This document shows positions 8,063-14,506 of a stretch of DNA of 17,408 nt, piece by piece (the stretch's first letter is position 1; every line of letters starts with the position of its first letter). The translations under genes and the position numbers were made by a program. This DNA is from JADFRD01 sp964491015. Lineage in GTDB: Bacteria; Fidelibacterota; Marinisomatia; Marinisomatales; TCS55. The DNA is taken from assembly GCA_964491015.1 (NCBI GenBank), contig CAZBEY010000043.1, positions 1 to 17,408 of the forward strand, written 5' to 3'. The notes under the pieces are model-generated. The model had not been told where the DNA came from, did no database searches, and saw nothing but the letters and a program-made list of their open reading frames with translations.

Positions 8063-9246
8063 TATACTCGTTCCACGATTAATGCGGATGCTTCGCCGCC
8101 GCCGATGCATAGTGTAGCCAATCCTCGATGCGCCTTCACTGATATCATAGCATGGATTAAAGTTGCCAAGATTCTTGCTCCACTTGCACCAATTGGATGA
8201 CCCAATGCGATGGCGCCGCCGTGGATATTGACTTTAGAACAATCAAGATTAAAATCATCAATGGCTGCTTGCACGACCGGGGCGAATGCTTCATTTATTT
8301 CCCAAAGATCAATGTCATTTTTTTTCAAAGATGCTTTATTCAACGCTTTATTAATGGCTTTTCCAGGAGCGGTTGTGAACCATTCCGGTTCATGAGCGGC
8401 GGATGCCTGAGCAATAATGTTAACCAATGGTTTCAAATTTAATTCTTTCGCCTTTTCAGCGGACATTAGCAGCACTGCTGCTGCACCGTCATTGATTTTG
8501 GATGCATTTGCAGCGGTGATTGTCCCCCCTTTTTCAAATGCAGGTTTTAGAAAAACCATTTTATCAAAATTTGCCCTGCCGGGTTCGTCGTCTTCGGTTA
8601 CCAAAATCGGTTCCCCTTTTCGTTGAGGGACTTCAACAGGAACGGTTTCTTTGATAAACATTCCGTTTTCTTGTGCAAGGGTTGCTCTTGTGTAGGATTC
8701 CTTTGCCAGCTCATCTTGTTGCTTACGTGAATAATGACGATTCCGGGCACAAAGCTCAGCGCAATTTCCCATGTGCTGGTCATTATAGACATTCCACAAA
8801 CCATCCTTTATTATACTGTCTTCTACCGTTCCATGACCCAATCTGTACCCCAATCTTCCTTTTGGAATCAAAAATGGCGCTGAAGACATATTTTCCATCC
8901 CTCCGGCTAAAACGACCTCGGCATCTCCGCACTGAATGGCTTGAGTCCCCAGCATCACTGCCTTTAAACCGGAGCCGCACATTTTGTTGATGGTTAAACA
9001 TTCAACGTTATTGGGTAATCCGGCAAAAAGGGCTGCTTGTCTCGCCGGGGCCTGTCCTAATCCTGCAGATAACACATTTCCCATAATGACCTCATCAACT
9101 TTACTACCATCAATTCCCGTTTCTTCAAGAATTGATTTTAATACAATCGCTCCCAATTGTGGTGCTGGAATAGTTGCTAAACTTCCCAGGAAGGCACCAA
9201 TAGGAGTCCGTTTTGCTGCTACAATGACAACGTCAGGTTTGATCAT
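8062..9246 (-). CDS. thiolase (acetyl-CoA C-acyltransferase family)
   Basis: This is a thiolase of 394 residues from the start chosen. Family signatures are complete: nucleophilic Cys90 in INKMCGSGLKAV, GGMENMSSAP, ITAANASKINDGAAAVLL, WEINEAFAPV, His350 in GGAIALGHPIGASGAR, and Cys380 in LCIGGGEASA. It either condenses two acetyl-CoA or cleaves 3-oxoacyl-CoA. Pairing with the acyl-CoA dehydrogenase favours beta-oxidation or short-chain acyl metabolism, but the direction is open. The frame runs 11 codons further upstream to 9279. I prefer 9246 because GAGGG lies 5 bases before it and because MIKPDVVIVAAKRTPIG is the usual family N terminus. It is the first gene of the run down to 1173; 236 bases separate it from phoH. 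Confidence 0.95.
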   Translation of the reverse strand: MIKPDVVIVAAKRTPIGAFLGSLATIPAPQLGAIVLKSILEETGIDGSKVDEVIMGNVLSAGLGQAPARQAALFAGLPNNVECLTINKMCGSGLKAVMLGTQAIQCGDAEVVLAGGMENMSSAPFLIPKGRLGYRLGHGTVEDSIIKDGLWNVYNDQHMGNCAELCARNRHYSRKQQDELAKESYTRATLAQENGMFIKETVPVEVPQRKGEPILVTEDDEPGRANFDKMVFLKPAFEKGGTITAANASKINDGAAAVLLMSAEKAKELNLKPLVNIIAQASAAHEPEWFTTAPGKAINKALNKASLKKNDIDLWEINEAFAPVVQAAIDDFNLDCSKVNIHGGAIALGHPIGASGARILATLIHAMISVKAHRGLATLCIGGGEASALIVERV

Positions 9247-9251
9247 AATTT

Positions 9252-9256
9252 CCCTC
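9252..9256 (-). promoter_or_regulatory. ribosome binding site fixing the thiolase start
   Basis: On the minus strand GAGGG stands 5 bases before the ATG at 9246-9244. This supports the shorter reading over the ATG at 9279, which has no purine-rich site at a proper distance. Confidence 0.65.
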
Positions 9257-9267
9257 AAATGAAAAAG

Positions 9268-9279
9268 GTGTTGTAACAC
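9268..9279. repeat. inverted repeat GTGTT-GT-AACAC before the thiolase operon
   Basis: A perfect 5-base inverted repeat with a 2-base spacer lies 22 bases upstream of the thiolase ATG, in the leader or promoter region of the minus-strand operon. Its size and place would suit a small operator, for example for a TetR- or GntR-type regulator of acyl-CoA genes. It is short and no regulator gene is adjacent. Confidence 0.25.
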
Positions 9280-9430
9280 AAGAAGATTGGTTTGTACACT
9301 GGCCGGTAAATCGTGAGGGACCAGCGATTTTGATTAATGCTCGATAAATGTAAAAAAACATCGTATTGTTGGTTTATCTTTTTTTAGTCTGGAAAGAATT
9401 ACTGAATATTTCAACCCCTGAAATTAGTAT

Positions 9431-9448
9431 TGTTTATTCCTATAAACA
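9431..9448. repeat. perfect 7-bp hairpin TGTTTAT/ATAAACA in the phoH-thiolase gap
   Basis: TGTTTAT (9431-9437) and ATAAACA (9442-9448) are exact reverse complements around a 4-base TCCT loop. The hairpin starts about 35 bases after the phoH stop on the minus strand. It could mark the phoH transcript end, but no T-run follows on either strand and the stem is AT-rich, so it is not called a terminator. The rest of the 236-base gap (9247-9482) shows no gene I can support. Confidence 0.4.
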
Positions 9449-9482
9449 TGACATTTTCCACATTTGGTTTGCTACGTTCAAT

Positions 9483-10430
9483 TTATGATTTACTTCCATT
9501 GGCTTTATCATACGCTTTAATTATATCACGAACCAATCTGTGCCTTACCACATCGGTTTCATCCAATTTCACTAAACCGATACCGTCCACACCTTTCAAA
9601 ACATTTAATACGTCTATCAAACCGGAATCTGATCGTTTGGGCAAATCAATTTGGGTTATATCTCCTGTAATAATTGCTCTTGAACTCACTCCCAACCTAG
9701 TTAAAAACATTTTCATTTGCATGGAAGTGGAATTTTGGGCTTCGTCCAAAATCAGAAATGAATTGTTTAATGTCCGCCCTCGCATATATGCCAATGGAAT
9801 GATTTCAATAATATTTTTATTTAACAGAGGTTTTAGTTTATTTGCCGGCATCATTTCATTTAATGCATCATATAGAGGGGTGAGATACGGATCCACTTTT
9901 TCTTTTAAATCACCTGGTAAAAAACCCAAGCTTTCTCCTGCCTCCACAGCGGGTCGGCATAAAATGATGCGATCAACATCATGGTTTTCCAAAGCTGCTG
10001 CTGCAAATGCAACCGCCATAAATGTTTTACCGGTTCCTGCCGGACCAATGGAAAAAACAATGTCATTGCCTTGGTTGATTTGAACATATCTTTCTTGACC
10101 TTTTGTCCGAGGGATAATAGCCCCTTTTTTTCCGTAATGGATTATATCTTTCGGAACATCAGTGGCATGTCCTTTTTCAGACCGGATTACTTTAATTAAT
10201 TGGTGGACATCTTTTTTGGTCAACGATCCCTTTCTGCTCAAAGTTTGAATCATTTCATGGATTATTTCGTGGACCAAAGCAATATCTTCCGGCTCACCAT
10301 CCAAAGTGATGTCACTGCCGCGAATATGTATTTTTGTTGAAAATGATTCATCTAACAAACGAATGTTTGAATCTGCCACTCCAAGAAGGGTTTGGACATC
10401 CACGCCTTTTAATTCAATAGTCTTCTTCAT
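9483..10430 (-). CDS. phoH: PhoH-like ATPase
   Basis: This 315-residue protein has the standard PhoH layout: an N-terminal KH-like RNA-binding part (about 1-100) followed by a RecA/helicase-like ATPase domain. Walker A is GPAGTGKTFMA (129-139), Walker B FLILDEAQN (225-233); CRPAVEAGESLGFLPGD (158-174), AYMRGRTL and ITGDITQIDLP are further family blocks. PhoH proteins (YbeZ in E. coli) are tied to RNA metabolism and often sit next to the endoribonuclease gene ybeY. No ybeY is present here: downstream is the thiolase operon and upstream is a divergent lipoprotein gene 93 bases away. That divergent gap contains TTGCGAATTCAGCAA (10460-10474), an imperfect palindrome that might serve either promoter. 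Confidence 0.95.
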   Translation of the reverse strand: MKKTIELKGVDVQTLLGVADSNIRLLDESFSTKIHIRGSDITLDGEPEDIALVHEIIHEMIQTLSRKGSLTKKDVHQLIKVIRSEKGHATDVPKDIIHYGKKGAIIPRTKGQERYVQINQGNDIVFSIGPAGTGKTFMAVAFAAAALENHDVDRIILCRPAVEAGESLGFLPGDLKEKVDPYLTPLYDALNEMMPANKLKPLLNKNIIEIIPLAYMRGRTLNNSFLILDEAQNSTSMQMKMFLTRLGVSSRAIITGDITQIDLPKRSDSGLIDVLNVLKGVDGIGLVKLDETDVVRHRLVRDIIKAYDKANGSKS

Positions 10431-10523
10431 CTTTAATAGATTTATGTGTTAATTTTTTGTTGCGAATTCAGCAAGATTTTTTAATCAATATACAATCCCA
10501 TAAGACTCTACAAAGTTTCAATA

Positions 10524-11393
10524 ATGATGCCGCATAAATTTACACAATTTTTTCTTCTTTTCCTTCTGATGCTGATTGGCTGCAAACCTTCCCAGCTTCC
10601 AACACATGAGGAAGCAGTTCAAAACAATTTAGATTATTTAAAAAAGCAAGCCTCCAGCAGCTGGGATAAACGATCCAATGCGGCTGATGCCGTTATGGCT
10701 ACTTTTTTTATGGAAAAAGCTCATTTTTTAGAACCGGGAAATATGGAACTTTCGCTTCAATTAAGCAGGGCATTCCATTTCCAGGCATATTACATCGAAA
10801 CAGATCAAAATCTGAAAGACAGTCTTTTTCTCCGGGGAGCGATCCTCGCTTTTAACGTTTTGGAAAAATCCCCTTCGTACCAACAAATGTATCATGAAGT
10901 TCAAGGTGATTCAACGATAAAGGTCATTCAATCTGTTGCGGTTATTGAGAAGGAATATGTTGATGCATTATATTGGTGGGCGGCAAATATGGGACGGTAT
11001 CTTTCCTCAAAATCAGTGAGGAAACGACTGGAATACAGAGAATTGGCAGAATCGGTTATGCATCGTGTACTGTCGTTAAACCCCGATTATTTTTATGGTG
11101 GCCCCTATCGATATTTCGGTGCATTTTATGCTCGTCTCCCGGGAGTTGAATTGATACGGTCCGAAGACTATTTTCAAAAAGCTATTCAATTGCATCCTTA
11201 TTACTTGGGCACTTATGTATTACGAGCAAGGTTTCTTCATACCAAAGCCGGAGATCGGGAGAAATTCCGACAGGATCTAAAATTTGTAATAAATGCAGAT
11301 CCGACTCTGATTCCCGAGGTGATGCCTGAAAATCTTTTTGAAAAAAAACTTGCGCAAATTTTATTAGAACAAGAAGACTCTTTTTTTAAATAG
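10524..11393 (+). CDS. TatT-like TPR lipoprotein (TRAP transporter T-component family)
   Basis: The 289-residue product begins with a hydrophobic signal ending LLMLIGC, a lipobox placing the lipidated cysteine at residue 20, so it is a predicted lipoprotein. The body is helical and TPR-like. The blocks DALYWWAANMGRYL, VLSLNPDYFYGGPYRYFGAFYA and the final HPYYLGTYVLRARFLHTKAG match my memory of TatT, the T-component family first described for Treponema pallidum Tp0956. There a trimeric TPR lipoprotein partners a TRAP substrate-binding protein. No TRAP P, Q or M gene is in the window, so a transport role is unproven. Two adjacent ATG codons (10524, 10527) could start it; no clear ribosome site is seen. 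It precedes the DUF2953-like gene by 41 bases on the same strand and may lead that operon. Confidence 0.72.
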   Translation: MMPHKFTQFFLLFLLMLIGCKPSQLPTHEEAVQNNLDYLKKQASSSWDKRSNAADAVMATFFMEKAHFLEPGNMELSLQLSRAFHFQAYYIETDQNLKDSLFLRGAILAFNVLEKSPSYQQMYHEVQGDSTIKVIQSVAVIEKEYVDALYWWAANMGRYLSSKSVRKRLEYRELAESVMHRVLSLNPDYFYGGPYRYFGAFYARLPGVELIRSEDYFQKAIQLHPYYLGTYVLRARFLHTKAGDREKFRQDLKFVINADPTLIPEVMPENLFEKKLAQILLEQEDSFFK

Positions 11394-11420
11394 ATTTTTC
11401 TGGTAAACCAATCATAGTAG

Positions 11421-11434
11421 AGTAAAATTTTACT
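11421..11434. repeat. 14-bp perfect palindrome abutting a start codon
   Basis: AGTAAAATTTTACT is its own reverse complement and ends at the base before the ATG of the DUF2953-like gene. It could be an operator inside the operon or an AT-only hairpin masking translation initiation. The gene has only a weak GAG 12 bases before the ATG as a ribosome site. Confidence 0.4.
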
Positions 11435-12028
11435 ATGATATTACATGTCATATCACTGAGTGTCGTTATCTTATTGGGAGTTTCCCTTTTAATCATCATT
11501 TGCCCCATCCGGATTCGTTTACAAGGTAATTTGAATGTACAGGATTCATCAATTATTAAAAAACTTCAATTATTCTTGGGTTATAAAAACCGTGGCATTG
11601 GCATTAATATACTACCTATTAGATCTATTATGTTTGGCATGTATCGAAAACCATTCTTAATTAAACCAATTGACTTAAAACCAATTAAGTTTAAATTTCC
11701 TGATGACACAAAAAATCTATTGAAGAAAATTCCCCAGAAAAAATTGATCAACCCAATTTTTAAAACAATCCATTTGGAAGAGACATCTATTGCCGGACAT
11801 TTGGGTTTATCCAATCCAATGCACACTGGAATTATAATGGGGTATATTCATACAGTTTTCGGTCTAGTGAAATCACGGAAATTTGAATGTTTAATTGAGC
11901 CTGTATTTTCCCCGGTTATGAATACAAATATAAAAGGGAATATACATATTCGTTTTTCACCAATTTATACGACGATTCAGGCTGGATTAGCATATTTAAA
12001 ATTTCGCAAAATGAAGGTGATATCATGA
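11435..12028 (+). CDS. DUF2953-like membrane-anchored protein (YtfI type)
   Basis: The 197-residue protein has one N-terminal membrane segment (about residues 4-24), then a soluble region poor in Cys and rich in Ile/Lys. The stretch TSIAGHLGLSNPMHTGIIMGYIHTVFG was read across about residues 117-143; its GLSNPMHTGIIMG core and the later IEPVFSPV and GNIHIRFSP blocks resemble the DUF2953 family. In Bacillus that family member (YtfI) is encoded just before YtfJ. The same order is seen here: its TGA overlaps the ATG of the YtfJ-family gene (ATGA), so the two are probably translationally coupled. Molecular function is unknown for the family. Recognition rests on these motifs together with context, so it is moderately certain. 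Confidence 0.7.
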   Translation: MILHVISLSVVILLGVSLLIIICPIRIRLQGNLNVQDSSIIKKLQLFLGYKNRGIGINILPIRSIMFGMYRKPFLIKPIDLKPIKFKFPDDTKNLLKKIPQKKLINPIFKTIHLEETSIAGHLGLSNPMHTGIIMGYIHTVFGLVKSRKFECLIEPVFSPVMNTNIKGNIHIRFSPIYTTIQAGLAYLKFRKMKVIS

Positions 12029-12405
12029 GTGTAACAAATCTTATTAGAAAAACGCTTGAAGAAATTCAGAATTTAATGTTGACCCAAACGGTTGTTGGAG
12101 AACCTGTATCCGCCGGAGACCATACGATTATTCCGGTTTCGAAAGTGATGTTTGGATTTGGAGCCGGTGGCGGGGAAGGAAAAAATCAAAGCAAACAGAG
12201 TTCGGTCAAGGTATTGGTGGAGGATGGAGTATCGAACCGGTTGCATTTATTATCGTAGGAAAAGATGGAGCTAAAATGCTTTCGGTGGGGAAAGGAAACT
12301 GTCGTCGAAAAATTATTCGATCTTGCCCCAAGGGTGATGGAAACGGTTAAAGAAATGGTGGGTGAAAAAACTGAAACAAAACATAATGAGGAGGAATCAT
12401 CATGA
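12025..12405 (+). pseudogene. ytfJ: YtfJ/GerW-family protein, reading frame broken by two compensating frameshifts
   Basis: The family sequence is complete but spread over frames. From the ATG (12025, with AAGGTGA a few bases before) it reads TIIPVSKVMFGFGAGGGEG, then stops at 12256-12258. Family sequence resumes in the -1 frame from about 12186 (KQTEFGQGIGGGWSIEPVAF, then IIVGKDGAKMLSVGKG). From about 12298 it returns to the starting frame (TVVEKLFDLAPRVMETVKEM) and ends at TGA 12403-12405. The first break falls at an A6 run (12180-12185), the second near a G4/AAAGG run (12287-12295). One extra A and one fewer base would restore a roughly 126-residue protein. The final TGA overlaps the CBS gene's ATG, so the restored end fits the operon. 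In Firmicutes YtfJ (GerW) acts in germination; its role in other phyla is unknown. Sequencing error or very recent loss are both possible. Confidence 0.82.
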
Positions 12406-12794
12406 TTAAAAATATCGCTGTGGCAGATGTCATGACAAAAAAATTGATTACATTTGTCCCTGACACACAGGTTTTGAGCGCAATTGATCAATTAATATCC
12501 AAAAAGATTTCCGGAGCTCCTGTTCTTGATGATGATGGTAATTTGGTGGGAATGTTATCTGAAATTGATTGTATGAAAACATTTTTACAATCGACCTATC
12601 ATAATGAAATGGGCGGACTTGTAAAAGATTATATGTCACATAAAGTAAGTACAATCTCTTCAAATATGGGGCTTATGGATGTGGCGGAATATTTTCTTGA
12701 GTCCCGTTTTCGCCGATTACCCGTAGTGGATAATGGGAAACTTGTGGGACAAATAAGTCGTAGAGATGTATTAAAAGCCATCCAAAAAATTTAA
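12402..12794 (+). CDS. protein of two CBS domains
   Basis: The 130-residue protein consists of a CBS pair and nothing else. The first repeat (about 8-62) has VADVMTKKLITFVPDTQVLS and GAPVLDDDGNLVGMLSEID. The second (about 73-130) has VKDYMSHKVSTISSNMGLMD and RRLPVVDNGKLVGQISRRDV. Paired CBS domains (Bateman modules) bind adenine nucleotides or related ligands and regulate partner proteins, so this is likely a ligand-sensing accessory of something in its operon. The ATG overlaps the restored YtfJ stop (ATGA) and follows a strong GAGGAGG site, indicating coupling. The next gene begins 12 bases after its stop. No transmembrane segment or other catalytic domain is present. Confidence 0.93.
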   Translation: MIKNIAVADVMTKKLITFVPDTQVLSAIDQLISKKISGAPVLDDDGNLVGMLSEIDCMKTFLQSTYHNEMGGLVKDYMSHKVSTISSNMGLMDVAEYFLESRFRRLPVVDNGKLVGQISRRDVLKAIQKI

Positions 12795-12806
12795 AGGAGT
12801 TTCGCC

Positions 12807-13133
12807 ATGATGAGACAAATCTTTCTTTCTTTTCTCTTGTCATTTTCCGGTTTAAATGCAATTCAAGAAAAGACCGGTGATGTAAATGAATTTCTGAATA
12901 AATGTATTCTTGCCATACAAAAACAGGATTATGATCAAGCATTAATCTATATACACCGCGCCAAGAAAATTGATTCCCATGATGTTGAGGTCTACCGGTT
13001 AGAAGCTCAGCTACAGGAAATACTCGGGAATAAGGATGATGCGATCACAGCATGGGAAAATTGTTTAAATCTTTCAGAATCCGATACATTAACAAAAGAG
13101 GCTGAAATTCACCTTGATCACTTAAGAGACTAA
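12807..13133 (+). CDS. small exported TPR protein
   Basis: This 108-residue protein starts with a signal peptide (hydrophobic 5-17, probable cleavage after LNA at 18). About two TPR-type helix pairs follow: CILAIQKQDYDQALIYIHRA (about 32-51), then VYRLEAQLQEILGNKDDAIT (from about 61). TPRs mediate protein-protein contacts, so a periplasmic scaffold role is plausible; the partner is unknown. AAAGGAG lies 7 bases before the ATG, a strong ribosome site that fixes the start. It sits 12 bases after the CBS gene and 3 bases before the following lipoprotein gene, so all three are very likely co-transcribed. Confidence 0.85.
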   Translation: MMRQIFLSFLLSFSGLNAIQEKTGDVNEFLNKCILAIQKQDYDQALIYIHRAKKIDSHDVEVYRLEAQLQEILGNKDDAITAWENCLNLSESDTLTKEAEIHLDHLRD

Positions 13134-13136
13134 TAT

Positions 13137-13820
13137 ATGAAGAGGATATCATTAATATTATTCCTTCTTTTTCTTTCCTCTTGCGCTGAAAAACCAGTCG
13201 TTCATCCGGGTTTTGACTTTACAAGAATCAAAACGATTATTATCTACCCAACACCGGATTACAAATCATTTTCGGGCTCAGGGTCAATTATTAATAAAAG
13301 TATCGTTTATCACTTGATGAAAATGGGGCTAAACGCTGTTGAACGGGAAACAACTCCAACATTGGTCAAAGAAGCAACACTTACCCAAACAGGTATTACC
13401 AACAACTCAATTGATATAAAACTCACTTCTTCTGATATTGTCCTGTTATGTACTATTACAGAATTCAAGGACTATAAAGTTATGGTTATTCCTGTTATGA
13501 TGGATGATAAAGGCTCTGTGATTACCACTATAAAAACGATTGATGAGCCAATTATTTCAACCGATCAAAACGGGGGGGGAAATGTTCATTATGAAACAAC
13601 CACAACGGAAACGACCACAACGGAGAAGGGAACCAAATCTGAAACTGAAAGGATTGAATATGATCCGTCCAGAGTTGGAATCACCGTTCAACTTTTAAGT
13701 GCAGGAAAAGGAGATGTTCTTTGGACCAATGCATATTGGTATTCATCTATTAGCTTATCGAATGCTGTGAATGAATGTGTATCAGGTGTTCTTAAACCAT
13801 TAAAAAGGTTAATTCAATAA
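13137..13820 (+). CDS. putative lipoprotein, DUF4136/GNA1162-like in outline
   Basis: The 227-residue product has a lipoprotein signal, LLFLSSC, with the lipidated cysteine at residue 16. It then opens FDFTRIKTIIIYPTPDYKSF, which resembles outer-membrane-associated lipoproteins that start with a short beta strand after PxFDFS..KTV. A region SSDIVLLCTITEFKDYKVMV follows. Around residues 150-166 there is a Thr-rich low-complexity stretch (TTTTETTTTE). The final YDPSRVGITVQLLSAGKGD and VLWTNAYWYSS resemble the 'describes how the value is set, then written as a ratio' domain of this lipoprotein group only loosely, so the family is a guess. A G8 run (13572-13579) lies in frame. Its last 7 bases overlap the convergent nucleosidase gene. 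Confidence 0.82.
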   Translation: MKRISLILFLLFLSSCAEKPVVHPGFDFTRIKTIIIYPTPDYKSFSGSGSIINKSIVYHLMKMGLNAVERETTPTLVKEATLTQTGITNNSIDIKLTSSDIVLLCTITEFKDYKVMVIPVMMDDKGSVITTIKTIDEPIISTDQNGGGNVHYETTTTETTTTEKGTKSETERIEYDPSRVGITVQLLSAGKGDVLWTNAYWYSSISLSNAVNECVSGVLKPLKRLIQ

Positions 13821-14416
13821 TTTTTCCTATTATTTAACTGGGAAATTATTCTGTCAATTTCAGGCAGGTGCTTAATAATGAAGGGATATACCTGTTCCGG
13901 GGAATCCAGAACCTTATCCATATAATCTGATACAATCTTTAAAAAAACCATTTCCCGGATATAAGAAGATTGAGTTGCAATATCAAAAATAGCTGCTGCC
14001 TCCATATCGACTAAACCATTGAAGTCCTTTCCTCCGTCGTCAATACCTTTTGAAACGGTCGTTAAAGGCAATTCGGCTAATCCGCTGTTTAATCGAATAT
14101 CCGTCGACCGAGCACTTCCGTTATTTCCATCAATAATTTTACTGATCAAATACATGGCTCCTTTTTCTGTAATGTCCCTTTTACCTCCGGCAATACCCAC
14201 ATTGATTAATATCATGTTGTTCTTTGAGACATTGAATAGAAAATCCGGTAATCGCTTATTTACGTTTCTTTCACCCACACCCGTTGTTAAACAATATATA
14301 CTTCCTTTCTCATAATAAAATAGTTTTTCATTAATCTGCTTTTTCTCCAACCGGTAAAACTCAATTAACGGTTGAGCTTCTGATTGAAGGGCGGTGATGA
14401 ATAATATTGAATTCAT
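13814..14416 (-). CDS. nucleoside phosphorylase/nucleosidase family protein (MTA/SAH nucleosidase or futalosine hydrolase-like)
   Basis: The 200-residue protein has the PNP/UDP phosphorylase fold signatures: an N-terminal FITALQSEAQPL with Glu13 near the acidic residue used by MTA/SAH nucleosidase, TTGVGERN (44-51), LINVGIAGG (70-78), LVDMEAAAIFDIA (135-147) with the ribose-contacting Met-Glu pair (138-139), and LKIVSDYMD (159-167) with Asp164 at the catalytic acid position. Family members cleave or phosphorolyse N-glycosidic bonds. It is shorter than most MTA/SAH nucleosidases (about 230), and I cannot tell that enzyme from futalosine hydrolase or a purine phosphorylase. It is a single gene: convergent with and overlapping the lipoprotein gene by 7 bases, and divergent from the PEBP gene 90 bases away. 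Confidence 0.82.
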   Translation of the reverse strand: MNSILFITALQSEAQPLIEFYRLEKKQINEKLFYYEKGSIYCLTTGVGERNVNKRLPDFLFNVSKNNMILINVGIAGGKRDITEKGAMYLISKIIDGNNGSARSTDIRLNSGLAELPLTTVSKGIDDGGKDFNGLVDMEAAAIFDIATQSSYIREMVFLKIVSDYMDKVLDSPEQVYPFIIKHLPEIDRIISQLNNRKNY

Positions 14417-14472
14417 GAGACGACAAATTTAACTCAATAATCAGTGGTGTGTAAACGACTGTAAATTGTTCC

Positions 14473-14501
14473 TTGAAATTTTCTCTGCCAAGGGGTACAA
14501 T
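14473..14501 (+). promoter_or_regulatory. sigma70-type promoter for the PEBP gene
   Basis: TTGAAA (14473-14478) and TACAAT (14496-14501) are separated by exactly 17 bases, each with five of six consensus positions. Transcription would start near 14507-14509, at or beside the first ATG of the downstream gene. The upstream start would then be leaderless or excluded, while the start at 14591 would have a normal leader. Confidence 0.5.
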
Positions 14502-14506
14502 TAACC

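Noticed and set aside
8063..8110. 16-codon Arg-rich N-terminal extension of the acyl-CoA dehydrogenase
   Set aside because: It lies wholly within the thiolase coding sequence. The family N terminus begins at the ATG that overlaps the thiolase stop.
9232..9363. Minus-strand frame of about 42 codons running into the thiolase start
   Set aside because: No usable ribosome site and no family resemblance; it overlaps the well-supported thiolase start and looks incidental.
12180..12186. Programmed -1 frameshift site (A AAA AAT) in the YtfJ gene
   Set aside because: The heptamer is in the right frame, but a second opposite shift is also needed to complete the protein, and no stimulatory structure is evident.
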